NCBI RefSeq assembly: GCF_000002075.1
Contig: NW_004797350.1
Coordinates: 80,358-144,357, forward strand
Length of the DNA stretch: 64,000 nt
Source: Aplysia californica
Lineage: Eukaryota; Mollusca; Gastropoda; Aplysiida; Aplysiidae
Direction of reading: 5' to 3'
Each line of letters begins with the position of its first letter. Position 1 is the stretch's first letter. Made by a program: the position numbers and the translations under genes. Under the pieces are notes generated by a model that worked only from the letters and a program-made list of their open reading frames with translations, was not told the origin of the DNA and did no database searches. Below are positions 24,801 through 40,100 of this stretch, piece after piece.

Positions 24801-27682
24801 TACTCTCTATCCAACAGTCAATTGAGCTTTTGTTTAGAGTTAGTTACTAAACTTCTTCAACATCTAAAAAAAAGTTGTCTGTTTTGTTCTTTGGTATTTT
24901 CTTTGCTATGTGAAACTTTTCTTTTATTTCATTTGATCTGTAAGGTACACAAAACAAGCTACTGATTTTTCAACTTTCCCAACAGCCTGGAACTGCACAG
25001 CGAAGGAAATGTACCGTTCGGATGCGTCGTGTGAGCCTACTTGTGGTGAAGTGTCTGTGCTGGGCATCTGTGAGGAACCTCCTGAAGAAGGCTGTGTGTG
25101 CCGTGATGGGCTCATGAGACAAGGACAGAAGTGTGTCACACCGGAGGAGTGTGGTTGTTCTGTCCCAATGCCCGACGGTTCAACCTGGCTTTTGACCGTG
25201 AGTATCTGTATACATTAGTCTCACGGTTATTTGTACTTGAAATATGATATTACCCTACAGGAATAACTTTCAAGATCTGATTTGAGTAGACACTAAACTT
25301 TTCTCATCCAGTCTACTTTCTGTAGGTCTATGGTGTTAAGTATGGTGGTCATGCCTGCGACTTCATAACGTATCGTGTGTCTCATAAAATGAGAAACATC
25401 ATGAATAACACTAATGGATAATTCTGAGAGGTGACAACAGTTGTTTAATTACTTATTTTATCTTTCATTATTCATGTTGATGCTGGCTACACACGAGAGT
25501 TGTTAATTCAGGTAACGCAAGTACATAAACTGCACCTTTTCATTGGATGATGATTTGAACCATTTTTAGATGGCCTGTTAGAAGCATCAAACGTTTTCTG
25601 AGAACACCTTTGAGCTGGAATTTCTACAAATCTTGAGGTTCTGATGCTCTAGAGTTGTTTTTAGACTACCTGACATAGTGTGCTTACAGAAACAAAACTC
25701 AAAAATAATAAGTGGACTTCAAGAAAATTGTGGCAGGGCTTGAGTCAAAGAGCTCAATTGTTTTTATTTGTATTGATGTATCCATTTCTAAGGCATCGTG
25801 GTGAAACTAGGCGCTCATCAAAATAATAAAATCAAAGAAACAGCCATTTTTTCAGTCCATCGGACAATTTTTTTCAAATTTTCTTTTTTGAGCCAGCACC
25901 TTTTTGTCCATTTAAAACACATTCATGGGTGGAGTTTACTGAAAAGCGGTGTTTAATGTTACAAAAAATGAACTTTTACAGATTCCAAAAACACTCAAGC
26001 TTTAGAATTCACAAAAGTTTGGTGGCCATTTTCTTGCTAATTTTACTTCTGACACCTAGCGACACGCACCTCCTTCAATTGCACATATCTTAACTTCTTC
26101 AAAGAAAGCAATGCAAATGTACAAGCTATAAGACAATACAAATAACACAATGTGACAAAAAACTGACGAGCGCCTGATTCCATTGCATCGTGACTCATTT
26201 TATATTGAAAAACACATGCGAGGAATTTCCAACAGCGTACCTTAGGGCCACGAAGTCTTGAGTACCCATCATTGTCCACAGATCGGTGAGTCTGTTCTGA
26301 TGCCTGAGTGTACAGAACGTTATACATGTAAAGTCCTGCCTGATAAAACGACTGAAGCTGTTGCGGAGCCGTACTCTCTTAAGCTGAACTTCATCTGTGT
26401 ACCAGGATACCCAACCACTGTGGAGTGTGCCAAGGGATTCGTCCTGTCAGAGGATAAGAAAACCTGCATTAGTAAGTGTTTCGTTTCTTTCTTTCTGTCA
26501 GGATTTGAGCTTAAAGATAATAATGTTTCTAAGGGGACTTTATCAGAGAGAAAAAACTTGCTACTAACAATCCTGTAACATCATTCAATGTGAAAATATT
26601 TTATGTAGAGGTAATGAATTTATCAGAGATGGAAGTTGGCTACTGACCAGGCTATAATATCACTCAGTTTATAAACCAATATTTTTCCCCAGTAGTTCTA
26701 GAAGTGAAAGGTTTAGTGTAAAAAATGCCGTATTGTTTGATACATTGCTCATGTGCATGCTTTTTCTAGTTTTTATGCCAAAGAAAAACGTATCAGTTTA
26801 CAGGGCCATTTTGTAAAAGCTATCACATACCTTTTTTCCAGCATTGTTTGAAGTACGAATTCTATATTAATATTATAAAATACAATAATAACCTGCAATA
26901 TTCAAACTTTAAAAGTAGAGGGAAGTCTGAATCCCAGCTCTATTTATATTGCATGAAAAGGACAATAACATTTAAAAAAAACAATACGTGATATCTGTAA
27001 TGCAGACACGGCTGCATAGAAATTATTTTTCCATTCTATCTATGGATAGATAACCTAAATCACATTTGACTATCACCATACAATCATAATACAGGGGATT
27101 CGGAGGGCTGTATAGATGGATATTCCGACGCTGATGGGCTCTGCATCAAGACTCCTGAGGAAGAGAATGTGTGGAGGCAGGCCGTGGAAGCTTGCAATAG
27201 ACAGGATGGCACTCTCAGCTTTGTGGACACAGAGACCAAATTGAACGCATTGAGAGTCGTCATGGTAGAAAAAGGATACAGTAAGTTTATTTTTGCCCAA
27301 AGCTCGTATGTATTGTTAGATTGTCCTGAATGAGGAATGAAATTAATACTACTCTAGCCCTTTATGTAACTTAATGTGTTACAAGCTTTGAATAACCAGT
27401 TTTAACTCTTTTGTAAATGACTAATTCAATCCTTGGTAATGAACTGAGTTTCATATATTTTATTATAAAATTGGTGCTAATGTTTTAGTAGAGGACTTTT
27501 TGTTTTAAAATGCTGATCTAGTTACAGGATATATGTGTGTTATTATAGCATAATGTCTGTTTCAATATGTGGCCAAATACAATATGCAGCAATACTAATG
27601 AATTATCTTTGTTGAGCAATAAGATAAAATACTTCTTTATTGACCAGATCCTGGCACATTGGCTTGTTGTTTCACCACGTGT

Positions 27683-27713
<31 letters not shown>

Positions 27714-30700
27714 CGCACATACACACACACACACACACATACACGCGCGCGTGCGCCCGCTTGCGCGCGCGTGCACACATTCGCGCCCACATGCACACAC
27801 ACGTAGGCTTACAATCACATGCATAATATAAATGAGCAGCAATATAAACAATATGATTTTCACTCCATTCGGAAAAGTGAACTACAAAATTCTGGTAAGC
27901 GGTTTCGTTATGGTCAGCCTGAATTAGCCCAATTATGGTTGAATCATCTGCAATTTTTATCAATTTGATGTTACTGTTGTTTATTTGGCAGTTGTTCGTG
28001 CATAGTGTGAATAAAACTGGTGGCAAAACACATCCTTGAGGGGCGCCTGTATTTGTTGTGATGTATGTCAATGAAGAATGTTTTAATTTTACATACTGGG
28101 TTCGGTTGGTAAGAAAATTGCCAATCCATACTATTAAATTGACGTTAACAACTATGTTTTCTAATTTCTTTAAAAGGATAGCTGGCTGGATAGTACTTAA
28201 GGCTGACAAAAAATAAACAAACAGGATCCCATAGTATGTTTTTTTGGTTTGTCTAAGTGTTTATATATGTTATCAAGAAATAGTAGAATGGCGTCTTCCA
28301 CACTTCTTCCTTGACGATATGCGAATTGTAGAGTGTCCTGGATGGGTTCTATGTACATTCGTTGTCTTTTTAGCACAATTTTGTCTAGGTATTTTATAAC
28401 TATGGATGTTATGGCTATTGGCCTTAGGTCATTCGTTTTAGTAATTTTTTCTCTCTTTGGAAGGGGGACGATTTCAGAACAATTCCAAATAGTGGGAATA
28501 GCTTGTGTCAACAACGACTGGTTGATAATGTAGGTGTAAATAAAACTAAGTTGTGCTGAACGCATTTTCAGAATTTTGGGTTGCATACCGTCTGGACCAC
28601 ACGCCTTTCTCACATTCACACGTCCAAACACACATCTAACCTCACGTTCTTCAACAACAATAGCGTTATTTTCTTTTGTGTCGGTGTTCACACATGGCAA
28701 GTCACACGGACTGCCTTTGTCGACACGTGAGAAAAAGGCATTTAGTTAATTTGCTTAGCTTTCTTCGTTGTTAACACATGTTTGTTGGTTTATTTTTGTA
28801 GCCCATTATGGTCTTAAGCCCAGTCCATGTCTCTCGAGAGTTATTTGAACGAAACAGATCTTTCAGTTTCTTTTTATATTTCTGTTTTTCAACCCAGATT
28901 ACTTTCTTAATAGTTTTGTCTATGACTTTATATTCTGTTTTGTTATGGTTTTTAAAAGCCTTTTTCTTTTTATGGATTAGATCTTTGACTCCAGAATTTA
29001 CCCACGGTTTAGAGTTAGGGAAGATGGTAACTTGTTTTTTAAGAGCCACTATATCTACACAAAATTTAACATAGTCTGTGACTGTTGTACATAATCATTG
29101 TTATCACATCACGCTTTGATAAAAACATTCCAGTTGGTACAGTCAAAACATCCTCTCAGTTGATCTTCGCTTTCTTCTGTCCAGGTGGTGACTGTTCAAA
29201 CTTCTGTCTTCGTTCATTTGAAAAATCTTATGTGTTTGGTTTCTTTTAGTGCCTATGTTCTTTTCACTTCTTTCACAGAGTCCCTGTATGTGTCTGGCAA
29301 AGTGAAAGTAACCGTAGATGAAAATGAAGAGATCAAATTGAGGCCTTTCCTCACCCCTGCTCAGCAAGACAAAGTGGAGTACGCCAACTACCACGTCCCG
29401 GACTACCTGCTCTCCGTGGCAGTGGTCAGCGATGACTTCTCTCCACAGACTGTGATCTCGTCAGCAGAAGACATCGTTCTTGGCCTGGTGGTCAGGTTGG
29501 ATGAGAGTGGAGAAGGTGTCATTGTGCTGGCGGTACCAACCACCACGCCATCCAACTTTGCCTGTGAGCAGAGTAAGTACCTAGTGTTGAACTTGAGTTT
29601 TATTCTCACCAAGAGAACAGGCAATGGATCAGTGCTTGTCAGTCTTACGGTTAACTTCAAAATGAAGGTCTGTGGTTCAAATATTAACCATGTATCGTGA
29701 TATTAACAACATTCCAGTTTTTTTTCTTGATAGGTCTATGGTTTGAGTCTCACATTCTTTTGAATTTGAGCATCAGTTTCCAAGAGAGACAGCTTACAAG
29801 AATCGTTTTGCCCTTTTCTGAAGCAAAGCTGATGAGGTTCTTATCACACTTTGAAATGCAGCAGAGAATTTGACAACTGGAGTACAGTTCACTTACCCTT
29901 GATTATGCTTTTGATGTTAAGAAAATGGCACAAATGCTATAACTAAGGTAAAGGCAAAAAGAAAGAAATAAAGTGTTTTAAAAACTATCAGCAGAGCATC
30001 AAATGCAATTGTATAAGCTTCATTTTTTTCTCAGGCGGGAAACAGTACTTATTTGAGAGGAGATGCTCTCAAAATCAATGTCTCTTAATTATAATCAGAT
30101 GGATAATTGTTCTTAACAACTTTGTTTCTGTAATATACGGGCGTCTGATTTGTGGTCCACAGTTTTGTTAAGTAACAATGCAGCTGGGTCCTGAGATGTC
30201 ATTAGCCTGTAGGATTCATTAAAATAGTAAAGGGGGACATCACGATGTGACAACAAATGTCACCGAGTATTCTATAACAGTATAAATCATGAATGTTGTT
30301 CGTCACCAAAGTTATAGTTGGTTGCTTTTAAGGACAAGCGGGCTAACCCAGGTTTTGGGGGTTTCCAGAAATCTTGATCTACACCAAAAGTGGTCGTTGC
30401 CCTACCTATAGGAGAAGTTTGGTTTCATTGGTGTGTATATTTGTTTGGTTATAGAGAAGACTCTCTTTGTCTTTAAAAGAAACTGAACAAGGGGCAAAAA
30501 ATTTAACTTGATTTTCTTAAAATAGCATTTTTCGGGATAGCCCCCTTGTGCTTAAAAGCGACCAATTTAAGGGAGAAATATACAATAATGTTGTTTTTTT
30601 GCGGTGTCCTTTTATTTTATTTCTTGGAACAACACTGATGATCCTTTTAAACAAAAGTTCAGTTTAAAACTACATAGACATGACTGTTATTTTTCACTTT

Positions 30701-31071
30701 TATGTAGTGCCAAATTAATGGGTACTTTGTAGTTTTATAGGTGAATATTGTTAATACACTCATTAAACGCCCATTCATTTGTCAACTTGTAGGAACACCA
30801 GATGAGAAAGACAAAGACTGGTATGGCCCTTGCAACACAGACAGCGTCATGGAAGATGATGGAGATCAGGAGCTGTTGTCCAGCCTGCTACTGGTACGTC
30901 TCTCAGCTCGGGGGACCTCATGGTCCCCCCATCTTTGTTATCGTGCCATGACACATCTGCTGGGACATTTCAGTGATCCACGTTCAGCTCTTTTTAAGGA
31001 CCCCCGAGCAAGTGTTTCAGTTCCTGCGTGCTGTCAGCATTGCTGACCGTTTATGACGCCACAGCACCAGA

Positions 31072-31106
<35 letters not shown>

Positions 31107-31131
31107 GATAGAAAGAGAGACAGAGAGAGAT

Positions 31132-31187
<56 letters not shown>

Positions 31188-34100
31188 ACCACCCTTGTTG
31201 TCTCTGCATCTCCTGTAATAAGCTATGTGTATTAAACCTGCCTAATTACTAAAAATATAAAGTAAGGACAACGCAGAGATCAATGAAAAGGAAGATGCTT
31301 GGTATCAGAATACATGATATATACAAATGCATGTAAAAATATGAAATTAAACATGAATGGCAGATATCCCTAAATGTTTTCCTTTACAAAATAGAAAATG
31401 GGCTCGTTACATTGGTAAAATGACGGATAACTGATGAAGAAATAGATACACCAAAGAGAGACCAAGGACACAACAATGATCAAGAGGAAGGTGAGAAAAA
31501 AGGTGGCAAGATGACATTAGAGAGCAGATGCAGCGAACAGTCAATAGATCAGAGTGTATGTCATTGATGAAGGGCTACATTCCACTGCGGAGGGACAATG
31601 CATAGAAATTAAGAAAGAAAGCCTCTATTATTTTTATCAGGATGGCTTGATTTTGCTATAGTAAACCTCTGAATTTAAGTTTCCTACCAATGTCAGTATT
31701 GTCAAAGGTTTTCTCAGGTCCAGCTGTCTTGCCAAGCAAACTGGTTTCTTCCCATTTTGCTACTTTTCTCAATTTGTGGCATTAGTAGCATAGTGGTTAG
31801 GCTATCGGACTCACAACTATAAGGGGGCAGGTTTGAATCACGTCGGGGAAAAGCACTTTACTAAGTTTCCTCACTTTACCCTGTTGGGAATGGGTCATGT
31901 GGCTTTAGGCAGTGTATGATCTTGTCGGGTTTGTAGTGCTTGAGGGTCTGCTGGGGTTGTAAAGGTCATAGTGCATGCTGTAGAGCATTGATATGCACTT
32001 TGTATAATGCAATTATCCTTATAATTATAATTATAATTATTTTCGATCTGTTGGCAGGACAACAAATGCTTGATCTGTCCTAAACCCATGGCTGTGCGTT
32101 GCAATGTAGTTAAAGGTAAACCTGCTACTGGAGCCACAGTGAATGGAGTATGTGAGCTCAACGTTGAAGGTCTTCTCTACTCTTGCGATGAAGGTGCTGC
32201 CTGCATAGACAAAAATGTGGAAGTACAGTGTATTAAAGGTAAAGTTACAATATCTTTTGTATTTGGAGATTTGATTCAAGAAGGAAACTACTAGAGGCTG
32301 GCTACTGTGGCTTGTACAGTTGTCAACTCGGCTAACACAGTGAAGTTAAAGATTTGGATCTGAATAGGATTGTCATTTTTATGGTCTGTCCAAGAATAGT
32401 AGGTACTTTCTATGCGCCTACTGTTTTGTTGAAAAAGCAAGTAATCTGTCCCTGAAATCCCCTATGCTGTTCCTAATAAGATATTGCTATAGTTAAAAAG
32501 GTTTACACTAATGAATTCCCTTGGTGATCACAGTGCCATGAAACAGTCAATCTTTAGCTAACTTTTTGTTTCTGCTTGTCTCGCTGGAATGTTCCCAAAT
32601 TTGATATGCTATGTTTCTTCCACTAGCCGATATGTTTACAACAGTAACTGAGACAGGAAACCTGTTCTAAAGCAGACATGGTTTCCAAAATAAAAGTTTC
32701 TCTACTATAAAGTATAACTTGTTTAATGTACTTTTAGATAAATAGTGTGTTTTGATTTTATTGTTTAATATGCTGCATTCCTCAGATATTGATGAGTGTG
32801 CCTTGGGTATTGATGACTGCACTGGTAACACCAAATGCATCAACACAATCGGAGCCTACAAGTGCAAGTGTCCCAAGGAAATGCCTCTTATGGTCAATGG
32901 ACGTTGTAGACGTAAGATCTCTTAACCTTAGCTGTGATTTCTTGGAATCCTAGTACTGCTATTGTAAGGTATGCATATGATGCTAATTGTCCAAATCCAA
33001 AGTTGTTTAGCATTGAGATTCTATGAGTGCTGCTGGTTTTGACTCGTTTTCAATAAAGTTACATCATGTGCACACCTTAATTCTAAAAAAAATTGGTTTT
33101 TCTGGGTTTTGTCCTTTGCACATTGAGGGTAATATTTTTTATTGGATGCTACAACTCAGCTGTCTTCATGAACTGTGTTGAATTCATATCAAACTAGTGG
33201 AAATTAAATTAGCTCCCTGAACATTAACTTTGGGTTGTGTAGTTCTGCAAAGTTTGACGACTTGTGCAAAAACTGCATGAAGTATCATTTTGAAAAATGA
33301 CAACGCATTTGCAACTTCAAGTTTCTCCAAGAAGTAAGAAATTCTATTTGATATATTGTTGCAGCAAGATATAACATTTTTACTTAACATATTTAATTTT
33401 TCATTTGAAATATGCAATATTTAGTTAATTATATCTTGGTTATATCTGCTTTACACCAGCATGAAAAACAATAAGCACCTCAACTTATTTTGAGGCAACA
33501 CAATATTCTTCACACTATGATTTGCTTGCATTGAGAAAACATTATCCTGAATCAGAACTTATGTGATGTTTATACAAATGTGTATTTGATCAGAAAAACA
33601 ACAACACACTGATATAAATATAATATGATAATACATTACACCAATGCTTGCCAACCTGGGCGATTTGGTATTCTTGGTGGACGTACAATTAAATATATCA
33701 ATGGATCAATTTTCTGACAAAACAAAATGGTATTCTGATTACATTCTCTACAAAACGTTATAAATAAGCACACTGGTCCTTTGCTCTGAAAATAAAAATA
33801 AGGGAATAATTTCAGGATACATTGAAATCATATTCGGCATATCCTGGGGAATATGGGTTATATAATATCATTACTTACCCATTGTAAATTATTGTTGCCT
33901 GATAGATTTACAATCAGTTGTTATAAAGAGTACAGTAATGAAGAAGACATTTCCATTTTACCATATTTTTAATTTTTTAAAACGTGTTTCACTTATAATT
34001 TGAACAATGAATGGATTGATAAAATTGAGCCACATGCAGAGCAGGTCAGCCATCCTACACGCACGGTTTCTGTCGTCCAGGTAGTACAACATCAGCGTTC

Positions 34101-37100
34101 ATAAACTTACAAAAGGGTTGATTCAGATTCAGATTGAAAAACCGTTTTAAAAATCCATAGTACAGGTTTGGTAAATTGTTGGGAGCTGTGGGTGGTCCTC
34201 ACATTTTCTGACGACAAGGCTCCAACAGAATCAGATCCAGGAAAGGCTGGCAAAGGGATGCATGGGCCAGTGCCAGGATCTTTATGGGGCCAGAAACTGA
34301 GGATGATATAATATTATTTATGTTATATGAAAAAGAATACATTTTAGCCAACGAACTGGGAGTGGAGTAATTTACTTCATTGTCTAACAGATTTTTAATA
34401 CATTTGTCGATACAGGTTTAAATGAGTATATCAATAGTCAGTTGGGTAGAACTTTGGTCCTGCCATCTCTGTGTAGCGGAAGTTTGAGACAATGAACTTT
34501 GCCTTGACAACTGTTGCTATGGAAAATATACGACCGGGGGTTCATAATGTGAATCATCATACTATGAGATAATAGCACAAATAAATTCACTTACACAATG
34601 CACTGCATGTGGTGGCATACATTCCCGTATAGCAAAGTGCATGACATGATATATCACTCAGAGACTATTCACAGAAGTGTTTATGAGCTGACCATCATGT
34701 AAAAGTTTTCTGTACGTAAGGCATCCCCTCAGCTTGTTGGTCCTCACAGGGACTGCATTTGAAAACTATTAGTGGCTGGTGTTTCTTTGACATCCCAAAC
34801 TTCACTCTCCATTGAAACATACACATTTCCAGGGTCATATTTTTAACAGAATAGCGTTCATCAGCTTTTCCTGTTTACTATGGTTTCAGCTGATCACAAA
34901 ATGTAAACCAAAATAGCTTAATCCATTAGCTTGGTGAGAACATAACAAAGTTTATACTTGTTACTTCAGTCTTCTCAATGAGAGGATGAAATATTTTCAT
35001 TGGTTTAATGAATTCAAATCTTGTGTTTTGGACCGCCTTGCCTCACAGACGAGTTCTCAGTGACACGATGAGCTGTAAGTCAGGTGCATAATGATGTGAC
35101 AATTATCTTGCGCCAAAGACTGCAGATAGCAACGGTTGTTACCATTGCTGTTTTCCAAATGTTATGCAGCAATGTCATGAGGTCAGTCCATGTCCTTAAA
35201 GGAATTTTATCTTGTAATCAAATTCCCCGGTTATTGAAAACCGGGTAGATTTTTACAAATTCTTTGTGATCAGTCCATGTCCCGTTAAAAGGGTCTTTGT
35301 AGTTGATCTCATCTCAGCACGGTCCCTACTTCAGCCTCAAAAACATGCACCATGGTCGGCCCGCAAATCCCCAACGGCTACTTGTTTGACTTCAATGGAT
35401 TCAGCAACAGACCTGCCCTCTTTGACTATGACTGCAATTATGTGCTGGCAGCTCCCTGCCAGAATGCTTGTGAGTATCTTTTTGTGAGAGAGAAAAAAGA
35501 AATTGACAGACTGACAGACTGACCAGCAGAAATGGACTGAGGTAGAAAGAGAACGTTTGTAAGTGTGTAATGTGACAGTTATATTATAGTCAAGATTAAG
35601 TGGAGGGATGTTGCACTAGTCAAGTAAAATATACGTCTAGTGGAGAGGGGAGGGGGATTGAGAAATTGGTTGTAATAACTACAATTTTAATTTATAGATG
35701 GGAGTATTAGATATTTACCTGAAGGAGGCATACATTTTGGATAAACAAGTCAATTTTTTATTGTGACCTCTATTCCAACTTGGAAATGTGATGCCTATTT
35801 GCGCTCTTTCAAAACGTTTTCCTAACTTCCTGGGACAAGACTATTGTGTTGGTATAAAATTAACTTCGGGGACAAAAATTAAAAAGAAAGGTAATGTTTT
35901 TTTTCTAAACTTTTTGATGTTAATTGCACATTTTTCTGTAGCTTTTTAACAAAAGAATACATTTGCTTTGACTTGTATCCTAGTCGAAATGTAGGGTTAT
36001 TATAAAGTCTACATTACTAAAACGCTGCTGTATTCTCTTTTACAGATAGTGAGGCCATTGGACTGCCTTACATTAACTTTGCTGTAATCACCTCACGTGA
36101 GGAGGAGCTTGAGATGTCCGTCATGGCCACTATCTACCGTCCAAAGGCCCCCGAAATGAAAATGTGGATTATCAATCCAGCTCTTCTGAAGAGAGGAGTT
36201 TTTAGGGTATTGGCCTCGATTTTTTATGTGTGTTATTTCAAGCCAGCTGCTTTGCTATTAAGGGAATATTCTTTAAAAATATTTGAGTCAATACAGCTAT
36301 TTTTAAAATGAGTATTAAAAGTAGTTTATATTTTTAGGGACATTTTGTTATAGATTTGGTCAACTTGACACTGAACTTTACATTAATAATTAAAGAATAT
36401 AAAGTCTCAATCTTCATAGCTGAGCAGTCCAAAGTATAGATGAAATATAAAATAAAAAGTAACATAAGCTTGTGTTCTCATTCCTACTCTGAGAATGTTT
36501 TTATATTAAGTTTTGATTACATATGCAAAATGTGTATATAATATGGCTTCATCTTCCCTTTTTCTGAGTTCCCCCCCCCCCTACCCCACCTAAAAAAATG
36601 CTACAAAAACCCAAAAAATACACAGGAAACAGAAAGCAAGAAATCAGTATTTATATCGTGGGCAAGTTGTTCAAATGCCCCAGGTCCAGAATACAATTTT
36701 TTTCAAAAGAGAGAAAAAAAACCTTATTTTAAAAACAGTTTTACCATACGTGAATTATATTTATCTGTAAAAAATATTTTTTTCAACTTTTAGAATCTGA
36801 ATTTTGACAAACGTTTTCTCGAGTGCACGCAGCCGATACCACAGATGAAGAAACTGCAATGGAATTTTTTTAAAATCTCAATTTTGGGCTTAGCACATCT
36901 GAATAGCTGGCCAATAGTATGTTAATATTATTTTTTGTAAAGCTCTAACTGATAATAAGTAACAACACCCCCCCCCCCAAATTCTGTAGCTCTCTGAAAA
37001 TAAAAAAAATGTCGTTTCTTTATCCCATAGTATGGCAACAAAGGAGAAAACCTAACAGAAACCCAGCTAAACTTTGTGTGCCTGTCCACCCGTACCAAAT

Positions 37101-40100
37101 ACATCTTCAAGGAGCCCGGCACCCTCATTATAAAGAGTCTGGACAACTTCTACAAAGTCAAGATTAGGATGGATCCATTTGATATCAAGGTCAGTGTAAA
37201 AAAAAAACATACCAGAAAAGTAGAAAGGGCTACCAACATCATTTGTTAGTTACAGGAATGATTTTCCCTTTACAGATACGATATGAAAGTCAAGTGCAAT
37301 AATCGATATGTTTTTCTAAACGCCTCCATCGACACAGTTTTGACTATTTAACAGTTTTGCTGCTTCAACCCTGTCTGTCAGGACCAGCCTAGGCTGAGAG
37401 AGATACGATATACCAGCAGGCAGACGTAGATATACTAGATCTAGATAAAAAAAAGTACTTACAAGGGATTAATTTAGACGTAGATACTTAATGATAAAAC
37501 CTCCTCTCAGGGGAATACACGTAGATACTGGATAAAAAAAAAAAATTCCTTACAGGAGAAAAAACATCCTCGCAGGGGACAGACGTAGATACAGGATAAA
37601 TAAATTATCCTCGCAGGGGAACAGATATAGATACAGGATAAATAAATTATCCTCGCAGGGGAACAGACGTAGATACAGGATCCTCCATGCAGGGGATGAA
37701 AACATCCTCGAAGCGGTATAGACGTTGATACTGGATTTGAAAAAAATCTTAATAATACATAATAATGGATTGCATTTATATAGCGCATATCCACTAATGC
37801 ATGCTCTATGCGCTTAAAATGATACAATATTATGGATTTACAAATACATTTTAAAGGCACATAGTGTTACATATGCGTGCACACACATATTCACGCTCGC
37901 ATGCACCCACACACACATACACACACACACACACACACANNNNNNNNNNNNNNNNNNNNNNNNNNNNNNNNNNNNNNNNNNNNNNNNNNNNNNNNNNNNN
38001 NNNNNNNNNNNNNNNNNNNNNNNNNNNNNNNNNNNNNNNTATATATATATACCCACACATATACATACATACACACATACGTACTTACATACATACAAAC
38101 TCACGACGATCTACAGCTTGGATGGATTCTGTCTAATCGAAATATGATGAAAACTAAAATGCTTTTAGTTTCTTTTTAAATATTTCTAGATTTTCTGCTT
38201 CTCTGATAGTTTTTTGGGGGCATTCCAAACAAGTGGGGCAAAATATGAAAAAGAGCCTTTGCCATATGATTTGTAATTTATTTTAGGTTTAACAAGGGTT
38301 GTTTTGTCTATTGATGATCTGAGCGTTCCAGGTGGTACATAGGCTGATAAAAACTGTTTTAGGTAGTCAGATGATAAATCATGTAAGCACTTGTAGCAAG
38401 TTAAACAGATTTTATATATGATACGCTTTTTCACCGGGAGCCAGTGTAGTTCATTTAAAATAGGAATCACATGATCATGCTTTAGTTTCTTAGTAATTAT
38501 TTTGGCAGCAATATTGTGTACTCTTTGTAGTTCCCACATGGGAATAGAACTCATGTTTTGGAGATGTGCCTAACCTCTACACCACAGACACTGGTAGACC
38601 TGAAAATGTGCCCACATTATTATTGCCATTTCAATTTCTAGGTAAACCCTCACTTGTTGGAGAGGCTGAAAGAGACATTCTTTGAAACTAGTTTGAAACA
38701 AATGTTTTACCCCTAACTGATTTTCTTTGTTGCATTTTGTCTGTTTCTCTGTGTGCTCAGCTGTCCTATTCTGTCTACCTCTGTCTATCTCTCTTTGTCC
38801 ACCCTTCCGTCTGTCGCTATCTCTTTCGCACTCACTCATTCTCTCCCTTTTCTTTTCCCTCTCCCTACTATCTTTTTTCTGTCTGCCTGTCTGTTTGTCT
38901 GTCTGTCTGTCACTCTCTGTCTCTCTTTCTGTCTCTGTCTCTTTCTCCCTCTATCTCTCTCTATCTCTCTTTCTCTTTCTCTCTCTTTCCCTCTCTTTCT
39001 CTCTTTCTCTCTCCCGTTCTCTTCTCTGTTCTCTTCTGAGCCCCCTTTCCCCCTTTTATATTTCGTAAATTGTGTTTTTCATGTGCATATTAAATTAATT
39101 GAGAGATGAATCAAGATCTGACTTTTCCATTTAGATTGAGCTGCCCGATCCTATGATCGAGATGATGTGTGGAGTCTGTACCACCGAACCAGAAGTCTAC
39201 GGAGAGAAGATCTATCTGACCCCGTCCCAAATGGAGGAAGTTTCTCTAGGCACCCCCTTGTATGTAAATGGCCGTCTAAGCCATTTCTTTATATAAACCC
39301 AAGAAGCTTAGCAGTCACCCCCACCCCCTGTACAGAAACGAAACATTTTGTTTTTTAGTTCGGTATGTGTCTTTTCCTTAAAATAGAAAATTCAGTGCTC
39401 AGAGCTTCAATCTTTATAATATGGCAACCACACGTGTATGTAGATACAGCGAAAATTGTCCAAAACGGCCTCCCAATGTTGAGGAGAAAAGCGGTTGTCT
39501 TCGACAAGTGGATATCTTATACAAAGTCATTATGATATCAAAGAACGCCAAGGGGAAAGTGTGAAATGGTCATTTGTGCAGGTGATTACCTTGGACAGGT
39601 GGCTGTCAAAGCTGGTTCGACTGCAGTTGTAACACAAGAATGGTAACACTGATTGTGAGATGATTTTTTTTTTGCACTGGTTTGACATGTCGAGGAAGTA
39701 TGACATTGAAAATGAACAAATGAGTATGACAAGAAAATGTATCACAACGGGGGAAAATCAAGCGCTCGTCAGTTTTTGGGCTTGAGGAGTTTTTGGTACC
39801 ATCTGAAAGCTCATTCATTAGCTTTGCTTTCAATGAAAAAGTATACCCAACTATCGTAAATGGAAGTCGAGATATTTGCGATTGAACGAGGTGGGGTCAC
39901 CTGGTTTCAGTAGTAAAATAAGCGAGAAAATGTTTGCCAAAGTTTGGTAACTTCAATAGCTTGAGAGTCTTTGGAAACTTTTTAAAAATCGTATTATGTG
40001 CCTTTAACTGTTTTCCTACCACGCCAAAATCCACCACTGGTCCAGGGCTTTTCCTTTACCTTTTTTACGCCACTTCCCCACCAAAAATGTGTCAAAACAT

